NCBI RefSeq assembly: GCF_015832195.1
Contig: NC_052032.1
Span: 4,284,618 to 4,348,617 of the forward strand
Length of the DNA stretch: 64,000 bases
Direction: 5' to 3'
DNA from: Motacilla alba alba
Taxonomy: Eukaryota; Chordata; Aves; Passeriformes; Motacillidae
Shown: in pieces, positions 1 through 11,500 of the stretch
Layout of the letters: every line of letters begins with the position of its first letter
Position numbering within the stretch: position 1 is the first letter of the stretch
Position numbers and translations under genes: made by a program
Notes under the pieces: generated by a model
What the model was told of the DNA's origin: nothing
What the model saw: only the letters and a program-made list of their open reading frames with translations
Database searches by the model: none

Positions 1-1156
1 ATTTGTCTGCAGTTCTCAGCCTGGGCATGCAGGAGATCTGTGGAAGAAGGAGTTGTTCTTGTGGATAGAATAAATCAGATTTACAGGGAAAGCCCTTACA
101 GCAGTGGTGAGGGTTGAATTCATGAAAATAGTCCCAGCTACAGACACAGCAGCCTCTTGGAGGGTTCCTGGTGTTACCAGAGGTCCCATGGTAGTTTCCT
201 CCTAGGAAGTGTTGGCTAATGATGATTTGCTGCCTGCTGCCTCTGAAGATAATTCCTGCCATCTTTCCCCAGATCCATGTTTCCTTCATGTGCAGCTGCA
301 GCAGGTTGTGCAGACAGTGCAGACCTCGGGCTTGACACAGGTGTCACACACTTTATGTCATTTTTATTAATGTCATTTATGTCATTTTATTTCATACCTG
401 CAGCAGAGCTGCTCTTGGTTTCCATCACAGGAGAGCAGAAGAAGGGACAGTCCCAGGAGAGCTGTCCAGGGGCACACAGCTGGGGGTCAGTCCCATATTT
501 CCATCCAGCTGAGAATCTGTGTCTTTGGCTGCATCGGTGACTGGAATGGAGTTAATCTTGATTTACCCAGGAGACAGAAGGGGTTGAATTGAGCACAGCA
601 AGCTGAATCCTAGAATAGAAAAAGGCCACTGGAGAGGGAAAGAGAGTGCAAGGAGGAAAAGCTAACACCTCAGCCTCTGTGATTCTGTCTTTGCAAGTCC
701 CTCAAGCAACATAACCATAAACAGTCTCTTCAAAAATGTGAATACCATGCTCCTTTCTGACAGTTTTCCCCCAGTCTCTTCCTGTCTTTACAAGGAGCTG
801 AAGAAAAGAAATATTTAATGACAGGTTTTGATATTTTCGTGTAGGCTCTTGGTTAAAACACCACAAATCTCTCTGTGAAAGGGCAATAGAATTACAATGG
901 AACATGTTGCAGCAAGGGAGAAGTTGGTTGGAAAAGGGAAGGAAGTAGAAAGAGGCAAAGGTGAAGAACTCATGGAGTATCTTCAGGTGGAAATCACCAC
1001 TGGCTCATTTCAGGAGCACTTTTCCAGAGCTTGCTGGGGAGGAAAAATCAGGCCAGTTTGGTATTTTACCCTTCACCCTTCTGTAAGAGCAGAGCAGAGT
1101 TCCCTCCTCCATGATGTGGCTGGGATGTGTTCCTCTGACAGGATCCTTTTCCTTGC
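1..1156. other. Non-coding, nothing recognised
   Basis: Ordinary AT/GC-mixed sequence with only short chance frames. No exon, RNA gene or repeat could be named. Confidence 0.7.
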
Positions 1157-1495
1157 AGAAATTCCTCCTGATGTCCAGCCTGAGCCTCCCCCTGAGGCCG
1201 TTCCCTCTCCTCCTGTCCCTGTTCCCTGGAGCAGAGCCCAAATCCCCCAGCTGTCCCCTCCTGTCAGGAGTTGTGCAAAGCCACAACGTCACCCGAGCCT
1301 CCTTTTCTCCAGGCTGAGCCCCTTTCCAGCTCCCTCAGCCTCTCCTGGGGCTCCAGCCCCTTTCCGAGCTCTGTTCCCTTCCCTGGACACACTCCAGCCC
1401 CTCCAGCTCCTTATTGTCATGAGGGTCCCAGAAATGGACTCAGCACCTGAGGTGTGGCCCCACCAGTGCCCAGCACAGAGGGACAAGGTCAGATG
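1157..1495 (-). mobile_element. CR1 LINE fragment, reverse orientation
   Basis: The plus strand shows the antisense of the CR1 3' ORF2 region. Landmarks in order are: AAATTCCTCCTGATGTCCAG; a block around GAGGCCGTTCCCTCTCCTCC; CTTTTCTCCAGGCTGAGCCC; GGACACACTCCAGCCCC; and CACCTGAGGTGTGGCCCCAC followed by CAGTGCCCAGCACAGAGGGA. This order is typical of avian CR1. The copy lacks the extreme 3' end with its short repeat and is cut at both ends, so it is a dead fragment. Long frames over it on either strand are byproducts of the element and not genes. Confidence 0.9.
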
Positions 1496-2647
1496 TGAAG
1501 TCCCCGGTGTGTCACTGTCATGAAGGCCACGTTCTCTCTCAGCCTGATCTACATTTGGGGTTGTTCTCTCACCCAGGTGAGGGAGTTGTGCCCTGCACCC
1601 AGTGTGTGGTGCCAGTGGCACCCATGGGAAGGGAGCACACAAGAATCACATCCTTGAGCCACTGTGAAGCTCATGCCAGCCTGTGTGTGCCCTCACACAC
1701 AGACTGCCACAAACAGCACTCAGTGCTGGGGCTGGGCCCCTGAGCAGCATCCCTCATTCAGTCAGGGCTGCAGCACAGAGTGTCAGCCTGGTGCTTCCGA
1801 GACAGGGCTGGAGCCCAGGAAATGTGGCCCTGAGTGGTCTCAGTGCAGACACAACCTGGGACTGAAATCTTGGCCTGGCAGCTGCAGTGAATAGTTTATA
1901 CTGCTCTCCCTCCCTCCCCTGCTGGATCTCAGCAGCAGTCTCCAGCCAACATAATTCTTTGTGAGTTACTTTCGTTAGCAAAACCTTTCACCCTATGAAG
2001 ATGTTCTACTTAATTAGTAAAAGTTCAATTTTTTTGTCACCGACAGAGCTTCATACATCAACATGTCTGGAGAGTCATTAGCTGGAAAATTAATCAGGGT
2101 GGGTAGCAGCTGAGGAGAGTCAGAGCCCTTTAGGTTCCTTCCCACATCCCTGCCTCCAGCTTGAGAACTTTTTCTCAAGAGAGGTATCCAAAAACCATCC
2201 CCAAATATCCAAGAGACCCATTCCTAGGGAGCAATGGAGTCAAGGGTGTCCCTGAGTCTGGAGGAAAGGCTGAGAAAACAGAATCAACTTTGATCCACCT
2301 TGGTCAGACAAGTGAGGAACTCCAGCTGAGCACTCTGAAATGATGATGGAAGGCTGAGGTTTTCCTTCCACCTGCCTCTGGGAACACATCAAACCAAGGT
2401 GCTTTTGCTCCCATGCATTGCCCTGTATAAATATACAGGACTGTGCAGGATTGCTGCCAGCAGAGTTTGCTACAACCCCTCGTGGCTCAGCCTTGGATTC
2501 CTTCCCCACTGTGCATTTATTTTTGCTTAGGAAAACTCTACTTGAGGTGTCTACTACAATTTCCTGCATTATCACCTTTTTCCAAGTGGGTTGACAGCCA
2601 CAAGGAGTCCAAATAACCAATGCTCAGCACAGATTTGCATGTCAGTT

Positions 2648-2680
2648 TCTTCTTCTTTTTTTTTTTTTTTTCTTTTTTTT
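2648..2680. repeat. T-rich homopolymer tract
   Basis: About 30 bases of nearly pure T with single C interruptions. No attached retroposon body or target-site repeat was seen. Confidence 0.9.
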
Positions 2681-3013
2681 CATCTTTTTGCCAGTTTATT
2701 CCCTGGCTATGGAGCCTGGGCTTTTCTTCTGGCAGCTGGAGCCCATCTATAACTTCATGCTGGTGGAGAATGTTGCATCAGGTTGTGCTGAGGGTGTTGG
2801 ATGCTTTGCAGAAATCTTGGGATGGGTACAGTGGTCTAAGAGACTCTAAGAATAATAAAATCTGGTGTTGTTCCTGTCTCCTGAGCACAGGACTCTGTAC
2901 ATGTGTCAGTCTCACGTCACTTTTTCCTGCTCTGAGACTTCTTAAAATTAACAGAGAAATGTTGGTAGCAAGCTGTGATGAAAAACACTGATATACTTTA
3001 TTTACTTTCTGTT

Positions 3014-3015
3014 GC

Positions 3016-3057
<42 letters not shown>

Positions 3058-3058
3058 T
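3014..3058. repeat. (ATT)n microsatellite
   Basis: About 13 units of ATT, with one interruption (ACT) near the right end. Confidence 0.95.
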
Positions 3059-3511
3059 AATGCTAGGAGGGGGAGCATGGCAGCTGTCTTTACAGTTTGA
3101 TTGGTAGCAAAGAGAAATAATTTAATTATGGACAATGCAAGTGACCACAATTTTGCTTAAAATTTTGCATAACTGTTCACCAGACCTCATTAAAATTTAA
3201 CTCCTCATGTTACATTTAATTTTCCTATAGAACAAGACCAGAAAGCAGGGGAGTAAGGAAATATTTTGCCTACACAAAAAAAGATCTTCCCACTTTGTAA
3301 TTTCCCTCCCCAGAAAGTGTCTGAGGGGGAAATTACAAAGATTCCTGGGAATGGCTTCATGAGCTCTGCTCTGCCTCCAGGGCTTGCCAGTCCTTTGTTG
3401 GCTCTGCTGATGCTCAGAACAAAATTGTGGCATTCTGGAACCTTCCTTGCCTAACAAGTGGCTCAGGGCTGCCAGCTCTGTGCTCACACTCCTGTCGGGT
3501 GTGGTTAAGAG

Positions 3512-3561
3512 AGTGAATTCCCAGATGGAAAGTGAATTCCCAGCAGGAAAGTGAATTCCCT
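3512..3561. repeat. Three-copy ~17-base tandem repeat
   Basis: Three successive copies of a unit containing AGTGAATTCCC, followed by AGATGGAA, AGCAGGAA and TGCC. Each carries an internal GAATTC. It looks like a local slippage duplication in non-coding sequence. Confidence 0.85.
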
Positions 3562-4965
3562 GCCACATCCCTGCTGGGGACGAGTCACACCCAGACAGAA
3601 TCACGAACACCAAGGCCTTGTCCCCAAGAATAAGGCATCAGGCACGTGTGTCTGGGTAAAAAATTCTGTCCTTGGTGTCTGATTGATTTATAGTTTGTTT
3701 TCAGAGTGTTTGGGAAGGGATAAGGGAGAAAAGAACAGAGTCTCATGCCTCAGAACTCCTTGATTCCTTGCAGTGGGGCATCCTGTAGGAGCAGTGTCTC
3801 TGCAAAGCTGCTCTTGTGCTTTCCTGGGCAAAACAAGGGGTAAAACAAATGCTGAGTATTCACCCAAACCAACAGAGAATATTCATTTCCCTGCCTCCCT
3901 AGTCATTCCTTCTGCAAACAGACGGGAAGCAGAATTTCTGTTTGGCTCAGTTGAAAATTTTTGTTTTCCATTAAGCACAAAGTTCTTTTCATCCTTGGGA
4001 ATCCTTAAGCTCAAGACAAATACAATTTGGATAACAGAAAAACCCTGTTTTCTTTTGAAGAGACTCTTCATTTCTAAAATGCCAAAATGGGATATTATCT
4101 GTCTTATTTGCTCTTGTTTCCAGATTAGCTATTTGAGGGAGTCAAAACGAATTTGTGAAAATCTTCCTGCACCCTGAAATTACTTTTATAGCAAACAAAA
4201 AATTGACCTCTAACATATACCCAGCTATAGTTACAAAGATTTGTTTCAGGCTTTTCCTAAGCACGTTCCCCTCTTCAGCTTTTATTAGCAAGGACAGAAA
4301 AGCTCAGTTTCCAAATGATCTGGATTTTCAGGCCACACATGATCTGTAGTGTGGGAGAGCTGGTGGAATGCTGGTAATCTCACATATACAGGCAGAAATT
4401 GGCCCAATCCCCCATCAAGATCCCATCTTTAAAGCACTTGACCATGGACCATTAGCACTTAAAATGTGGTGCAGATCATCAGGGCTGATTTAGACAGAAG
4501 AATGAAATGGTATTGATTCAGGATTATGGCCAGGTAAAGACACCATCATGCTGTTTGTTTTGTGCTTGATGTTCATTAAATGAACTAATTTATGGGTAGG
4601 ATTAGACTGATCTATAGAACAGAGGTCTGGAATGGAAAGCAGTACCCTGAACTGCATGAACTGGAGATTGGATTAGGATTCAGAGGAAAAAATGAAAAGA
4701 AATATAGGTACCTTATGTACATTGGCCTGAATTCTACTGTAGTGAGGAAAAGATGGATTTTCATGAGCATAAATACACAACCTCAGGCTGCCAGTTTGCA
4801 ATGGGATAGATCAGGAGAGGTACAGAGCTCTAAATTGCTCCCCCCTGCACCAATAAATTAGCCCCAAATACCCCCAGCGTTCCTGTTCCTCTCCTCTAAA
4901 ACATCCACTACAACACCTTTCCTCCAAAGGTGCCCTGTTGCCATTTTGCACTTGGGATAGTCACT

Positions 4966-5166
4966 CGTTTTCTCCTCTTCCCTGTGAACCCAAACTTTGC
5001 AATTGGTGTGATATTTACTTGGGGAGCTGATGAGAACTTTTTTGAAATTACTATGTCTCTGTGGGGAAAAAAAAAATAAAAGAAGTGAGTTTTGCATATA
5101 AGTATCCACAAGACACAGTAAATTGGTTTCCAGATTCTCCTCCCTTCTCCCACCCTCTGACAGCCA
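4966..5166. repeat. Unidentified dispersed repeat, copy 1
   Basis: This segment matches 13661-13875 in the same orientation. Shared landmarks in order are CGTTTTCTC, TGTGATATT, TTGGGGAG followed by TGAT, a TCTC(A/T)GTGG-like word, and a pyrimidine block containing TTCTCCCACCC. It does not resemble CR1 or the LTRs in the window. It may be an old transposon family or an ancient duplication. Confidence 0.55.
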
Positions 5167-7915
5167 GCACCACTCCTGAGCAAGGCAATCCTGCAGTGTT
5201 GCTGTGAGTAGATCTTGACAGCCTAAGAGACAGTGGTCCCTGAGGGCTTCAAAACCAGCCTGTGCCTCAGGTGACACATTTGCAGCCCCCCTTGTGATGG
5301 CAGCCTCTGCTGATCCTGGCTTTCCTTTTCCCATCTCACCTGTTCCATGCTGAGTAACCATTTTAGGACAGGGATGATCTTTTAGGTCACAGGACAAGGC
5401 AGCCTTGGCCTCATCAGAGGTATAAAGTGCTGGGGTAACACCTGTGAGGAAAGCAAAGGCTCTCCATCCCCCTTCCTTTTGTCTGACGCTGAGAGAGGAG
5501 TAAGCTGGTGTTCCTCAAGAGGCTTGGAAAACAAATCACTTTGGTGTTTGTTAAGTGCTGAACTTCACACACTACAAGACAGGCAGGCGACCTGCTCTGC
5601 TAATTAGGGCCCAGGGTAGAAAGCAAAATGGGTGAAACTTCCACAGGAAGGCTGGAATAACTCACTAGTTATTCAACTCTGTTAAGCCAAAGAAATGCCA
5701 GCAAAGTCCCCTTTGCCTCCATCTCTCTCACAGCCCAGCATCATGCAGATATCACAGAGAGGGGAGTCAGGTTTTCCCAAGTGTTTTACATCTTCACTGC
5801 AGCATCTGCCCCAGGCACAGAGCACCCAGGCAATTTGATCCAATTTGTTAGCAAGAGAAATCAGATTTCTCCATGGTGTTTTTAGTCTCCCAAGTTCCAG
5901 GATGAAAAACCTCTGAGTGCAATTCTGGAGCAAAAATGGCTCCAAGGCACCCAGGTTAGATGAATGTGCTTTAAAAGCATCTCTTAACTCTGTACTTCTT
6001 TTCAGCTGTAAAAATTACTTCATATGCTGTCTGCAACCCCCACTTATAGGACTTCAGTACTTTGGTGGATGGATAGAAGGAAGGAAGCCTGGAGCATGCA
6101 GAGGGGAAGGTACTGCACAGCACATTTTGTAGTAATCACTTGAATTTTTCTCATCCTCCTCCCTATGGAGTGATGTCTGTGCAGGAGTCTGAGCCTGTGG
6201 TTTCCAAAGCATCACTCACCCCCTGCTTGTTCACAAAACACAGCCTGGAAGGATTTGCTTTTGCTGCACTGGACACAGAAGGCTTTGCAAACTCACATTT
6301 GCCTGGTGGGCTCCCATCTCTCCTTTACTTTTGGAGCTGGCTCTGCCTGTTTTGTGGTGGGAGGACTCCCAGGGAGCAGGGGAGCCCAGCTGGGCAGCAG
6401 CTTTCCATCTGAGTGGCACAGAAAGGCACGGAGGGGAGTGGGATGTTGCTGCTGCCATGGTGCTGTAACCCTTGAGGGATGAATGTGGCACGTGCAGCCC
6501 ACAGGGAGATGTGAGGAAGCAAATCCATGATCCCAGGGTGATTTGCTGGCCCAGCTCTCTCAGGACTCCTGTGCTTCCACAACAAACATTTCATTGCCTC
6601 TCACCCACCAAGGCTCAGTGGGCACTCACGCCTTCCTGCTACAAACATCTTCAATTGTCATTTGTTCCTGCTTCCCCACCCCACCAAAAACATTTCAAAA
6701 GGCTCAACTGCTCTTTTTTTTTTTACTGTTGCCACTTTTTTTTCCATTGCTCCTCATCACCCAAAACCAGAAGTAAATAAATGAACCCCAAGTTAATTTT
6801 ACACGCACATATGAGCAGCCCAAAGGAGCCATGAACAAAATCAGCAAAAAGCACTAATTCCAGCAATGAACACAATCAGCAAAAAGCACTAATTCCAGCA
6901 GTCCTTCCCAGGGCCCTTCATGGCATGGGATGTTGGAACAGCCACTGTCAAACAGTGCTCCAGGATGGAGCTGTTTCTCCATCTCTCCCTCCCTCCATCC
7001 TCCTCCAAACCCTGGCCACCCTTGTTCCACAGCTCTCCCTGGCATCCCAGGGCTGTTTCCCTCTTCCTGCCTCTGCCTGGGCTCCCTCTGCACCCTCAGC
7101 TGCCCAGGTGCTGGGGATGGAGGGGGCACCTCTTGCCAGCTGGTGGCTGGAGGGAGTGGTGGGGGCTGAACTGTTGCCATTGGAGATGGCAGCAGATGCT
7201 TCCTCGTGGAGGCTGCACTGCCTCATTCAGGGCTTTGTGGTTTGAGACAGAATCCAAATCATTTCCAATTAGGAGATCGCAGTGACAGCTGTTCTGAACA
7301 GGGCCTTCTCTGGCAGCTGAGAACCTGCTCCACGTTCAGCTGGGGTTGGATCCCTTCACTTCCAGCATGGAGAGCTCAGCCTGGGCTTTATTATAACATC
7401 TTCTTCTTCCATCTCATGTTAAGCCATTCCTCTCTCCCACACAACACCACTTCTCATGAGGAACTTGGCAGTTGAAACATCCTTATCTCTCCCTCACCAA
7501 AATCTATCCATTTTCTCCTTTCTATATGCAGAATTTAATTTTTCTGTTGTGCTGTCCAGCTCCCCCTGTTCCTAGTTCCCCCATTACTTCTGCCTGCCCT
7601 GAGATGTATGGGCCTTGCCAGGCAGTTTGGGCCTGACCCAGGCAACCAAAATCAGAAGAAAACCTGGTTTTATTTTGCCTGGGGAGAATTCATCACAGAA
7701 AGTGTCTCATTTAGGGAAATTAAGGATGAAGGAAAGGGAGAGCTGGAAATTTATTCTGGTTTGGGGTTAAAAATGTATCTATATACTGCTATGTTAAAGG
7801 CTGATATTTTCTTTCCACTTTTCTTTCACTCTTGCTCGACCCTATCACACAGTCCAGAGGCAGAATTCAGGAGGAAGGGGCATTGGGCCCTAATGCCGCT
7901 GGCTGGGCTACGGGG
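5167..7915. other. Non-coding, one 35-base duplication
   Basis: A GC-richer patch at about 6900-7230 carries several overlapping frames on both strands, as expected from low stop-codon density, with no protein likeness. Nothing else was recognised. Confidence 0.65.
6831..6900. repeat. 35-base tandem duplication
   Basis: Two adjacent 35-base copies (6831-6865 and 6866-6900) start ATGAACAAAATCAGC and ATGAACACAATCAGC and end ATTCCAGCA. They differ at a single base, so the duplication is young or maintained. Confidence 0.95.
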
Positions 7916-8560
7916 TGTACCCAGGAGCTGCACCAAAGCCGGATAGCACAACTCTGAGGGGGGCTAGTCAGCCCAAGCTCTGGCAGAGCCTCCAGCCTGC
8001 GCCTTAGCAAGCCTTTAGTGATATTCAGCTTAGTGATTCTCAGCTCATGAGTGATTTCAACTCTTGGGCTTGCTAGGCTCGGCTGGGGCATGCAGCAGGC
8101 ATTCGGAAGACCAGGAAAGAGAGGAGAGTGCTGTATGAGGTTCTGAGAAGATATCTTTATTGGTCTTCTTTGTAGCTCTTCCACGAAGTGTCTCGAAGGG
8201 TCTCAGGGACAGCGGCTCTGGTGAGCCATGCAGAAACAGGGGTTTATATAGGGCTAGGGAGGATTGAGAATTGTCCAATGGTGAGGGTTAAAGGAAAGTG
8301 ACCTATAGCCTTACAGAGAGATAAGCCAGGGTCCGAGAGCAGGAGAGAGGGGCTCCTAACATCCCGTCCTCATGACTCAGCATCCTGCCTGTCTTAGGCC
8401 TCTGAACGCCAAGGCAGGTTTGCAGGGCCTGTGCCTGCTACAGGGCCCCTTGCTGGCTGGAAAATTCTGCCTGTGGTAGGGACTGGAAAGGATGAGGCAC
8501 TGTTGAACAAGAAGACACATCTCTCTCCATTCTGTGCCATAACTACTCATCAGAGGCAAA
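7916..8560 (-). mobile_element. Solo LTR of an endogenous retrovirus (approximate limits)
   Basis: Read on the minus strand, this block has the layout of a retroviral LTR. A TATATAAA promoter box (8243-8250) is followed about 80 bases on by an AATAAA polyadenylation signal (8156-8161), then a U5-like segment. The left limit is placed where the plus strand shows TGTACCCAGG after GGGG; the right limit is a rough guess in front of AT-rich unique sequence. No gag, pol or env homology flanks it, so a solo LTR is likely. Target-site repeats were not found. The family is not identified. Confidence 0.6.
8243..8250 (-). promoter_or_regulatory. TATA box of the 8-kb LTR
   Basis: TATATAAA on the minus strand, in a CCCTATATAAACCCC context typical of LTR promoters. 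The matching AATAAA lies about 80 bases downstream at 8156-8161. Confidence 0.55.
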
Positions 8561-11500
8561 TCTAATCCTAAAAATACAAACTAGACAAATCCTTTGGAAG
8601 GAGGAAGGGGAATTTGTGGGTGCTGGCTTCAGTTATGATTCAGCTAAATCCTTCTTTGTTTGGAGACTGAGCCTCTTGAATCACAGCAGGGCTGAGCAAA
8701 CCCAGAGCGACCCTTCAAGGGTGCAGAGTCCTGGAGAGCCTCCTCCAGAGTCGCTGGCTGCCCCCCCCACAGGGACATGGGGTTTCCTGCTCTCCCTTTT
8801 CTATCTCCCAGTCCCAAATGCAGTGAAAAGTTCCTGGTTTCCTCAGGAAGGATTTCCAGGTGTTTTTTCTTGTAGGGGGAGGTGACACTTGGCTGCCTCA
8901 CGCCCATCCCACGTTTGCACTGTGGGCACCTCGGAGCTGTAGGGCAGGTCTGAAATCAGAATTCCTTCCTCTGCTGTAGAAACCCCACATCTGGAGGAAA
9001 CCCAGCATCTCTGCCAAGGAACTCTTGGTATGGGGGGACACCACCCATGCTGAGAAGGTGACAGCAAGGGGAGGCCAGGTCCTACCTTGACACAGGTGAT
9101 GCAAACAGCACTGCTAGGCTGGGAACAAACCCCTGCTGCTGCCAGATCCACTGGTACCTACAAGAATTTTGACAGCAGCTTTTGTCACCTTGTGTTTGTC
9201 TTGATCCCTTCATGGCTCTGCTCTTAATAGCACTTTTCATTTTCCTGGGATCCAAGAGGGAAGATTTTAGTCCAGGAGATTTTTCAGTGGTATTGGAATG
9301 AGTGTTGTCTATAAATTCATGTGGAGCTCTTAGGTGCTACAGAAGATAAGTGCCTTGTAAATACAGATAAATAGATCAGATTAGACCTTGACAGTGGTTC
9401 ATGCAAAAGGCATTTTTATGTGCAAAAAATAATAACATTGCAGAGAAATAGCTGTTGTTTGAAACCTTGGGCTAGAGCTTCCATAATTGATATTGTTGGA
9501 GGAAAGATGAAGCTAATGGAGAAGAGCTGCTGTGATTGCCCTCTTGTCATTGACTAATTCTTCCAGCAACCAAAGTGACATTACCCAGCTCCCATTTAGA
9601 CCTCCAAGCAAGTGGTCACATTTTTCAAGAGAGCACAGCTCAATGAGCACTGAATCCTTTCACAACTCTCCTTGCCAGTGCAGTAATTGCAGGGATGAGG
9701 GAAGGGGAGTGATTTTGAAAATCTGCCCTCTCCTTTACATCCTGACTGCTTGGAAATCTCCACCACAGAGCTCGGAGAGAGGCATGAAAAATGTCACTGC
9801 CCAAAAGTCTGGATATACCCAGGTCCCTGATGGAAATCTCATCCTCAGCAATTTCAAAGGCAGTGCAAGGTGCAGATTTTGGGTTCCTGTGATTATCAGC
9901 TCAAAAAAGGTTGGCCAAAACTTGAGTTTAACCCATTCAGGCCCAAGCTGCCATCACATGGGAAGTTCCTCCAGTGGTGTAGGTTCACACCTTTCTCAGC
10001 TACACATGAAGGAAAACCCTGGATTTCAATTTATCCACGCAAAAAAATAAACCCAGAAAGGCAGAAATAAACCCCTGAGTGATCTTGGGAGTCCTGAAAC
10101 AAACAGCAGTTTTGTTCCTCCAACAAGTTACAATGAAGTACCAGCATTGCTCCCTCAGCCCCATCGCATTAGGTACAAAACACAAGTGCTTAAAAGCCAG
10201 GGGATAAATAATTAACAGCATCATACATCTTTTATTCCCAACAGAAAGCATATAAAGGGTGAAATCCTGACCCATCCAAAGACAACGTCAAAGTTCTCCT
10301 TGACTTTACATGAACTTGTGTTTCACCTAAATTGTTTTGTCAAACACAGTGAAAGGTATGGTAAGATTCCTCCACAGTCTTAATTCTGACCCAACAGAGA
10401 AAATTTTCTATCATCACTTGTTGAATTCAAACAGAAAACAAACCCTTTTAAAAAAATGTGAAACACGCTTACCAAATGAGTATTGATTTGAAGACAAACA
10501 ATATTATGGAATTTATTTTTTTTTTAGTATCAAAATGGGTACATATTCACTTACTGAAAATTCAGTATCACTTAACAGTAATGGTACTCAGAAATACTTC
10601 AACTAACTAATGGCAGTTGCCACCTAAGAATATTCTTTAAAAGAAAATATTTGTACACCAAATTAAATGGAATAAAAATGCTGCATAAAAGAGGAAAAAA
10701 TGAAAACAATTCACAGGTTAAGCATGAGGTTGTTTTGTCAAAATAAAAAGTGCACTTCTTTGTACTCTGCCTAAAAAACATATATTTATTATGTGGGCAA
10801 TATAGGGTTTCAGGAGTCCTTAATCATTCATTTCCCTGTTTTTAAGTGTGAGGGCTTTGCAAATGATGTGATAAGTAAGTACATTGTTGTCACTTAGCAA
10901 CCCTAACTTGTCTCTGAAATGAATTGTTTGTTTCTGTAATAAAGGAGACACTCGGATACCATGGAGATGAGCAGAGACCTTGCCTGCTTTCCAGAGCCCA
11001 TCCTGGAAAAGGGATATTGCTGGAGGGATGAGGTCCTCACACAGAGGAGCAGCTCTTCATTCCTGTCCACGGCACAGAACCATGGGCACTGCTGTGGTTG
11101 TGCTGCTCTGAGGACAAGACTCATTCTCCTTTTGGGAAGAAAACCTGGAATTTTTAATTTAGCCATGGTCAACTCTCCAGTGTCCAGGATGTGGTGGGTT
11201 TGCAACCTGCTCTCAAATGATTTTATTGTTATCATCAGCCTCCAGTGAGAAACTTTACTCTCCACACTAAGCTCCTTGCTTGGAAAACAGCATCTTTTCA
11301 TCTCCAGGCAGCCCTGCTAGAGCCACACTGGGCCTCTTCTTGGCCCCCAACTGCTCCTTTATGCCCCTCTTCTGCTGTAACACAGCTCTAAGGGCAGTTT
11401 GAGCAGCTGGAGGAAGATTGCTGGCCTCTGGGAAGTCTGTGATAAAGAACCTCCAATATGGGTCCTGCAGATGGGAACTGATGCCACTCCTTGAGGGCTG

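Larger units (their letters stand above)
1496..4965. other. Non-coding, simple repeats only
   Basis: It contains a T tract, an ATT array and a three-copy short tandem repeat. No splice-bounded frame resembles a known protein. Confidence 0.7.

Noticed and set aside
897..1523. 208-codon plus-strand frame
   Set aside because: Much of it is the antisense of a CR1 fragment (1157-1495). The rest has no protein likeness.
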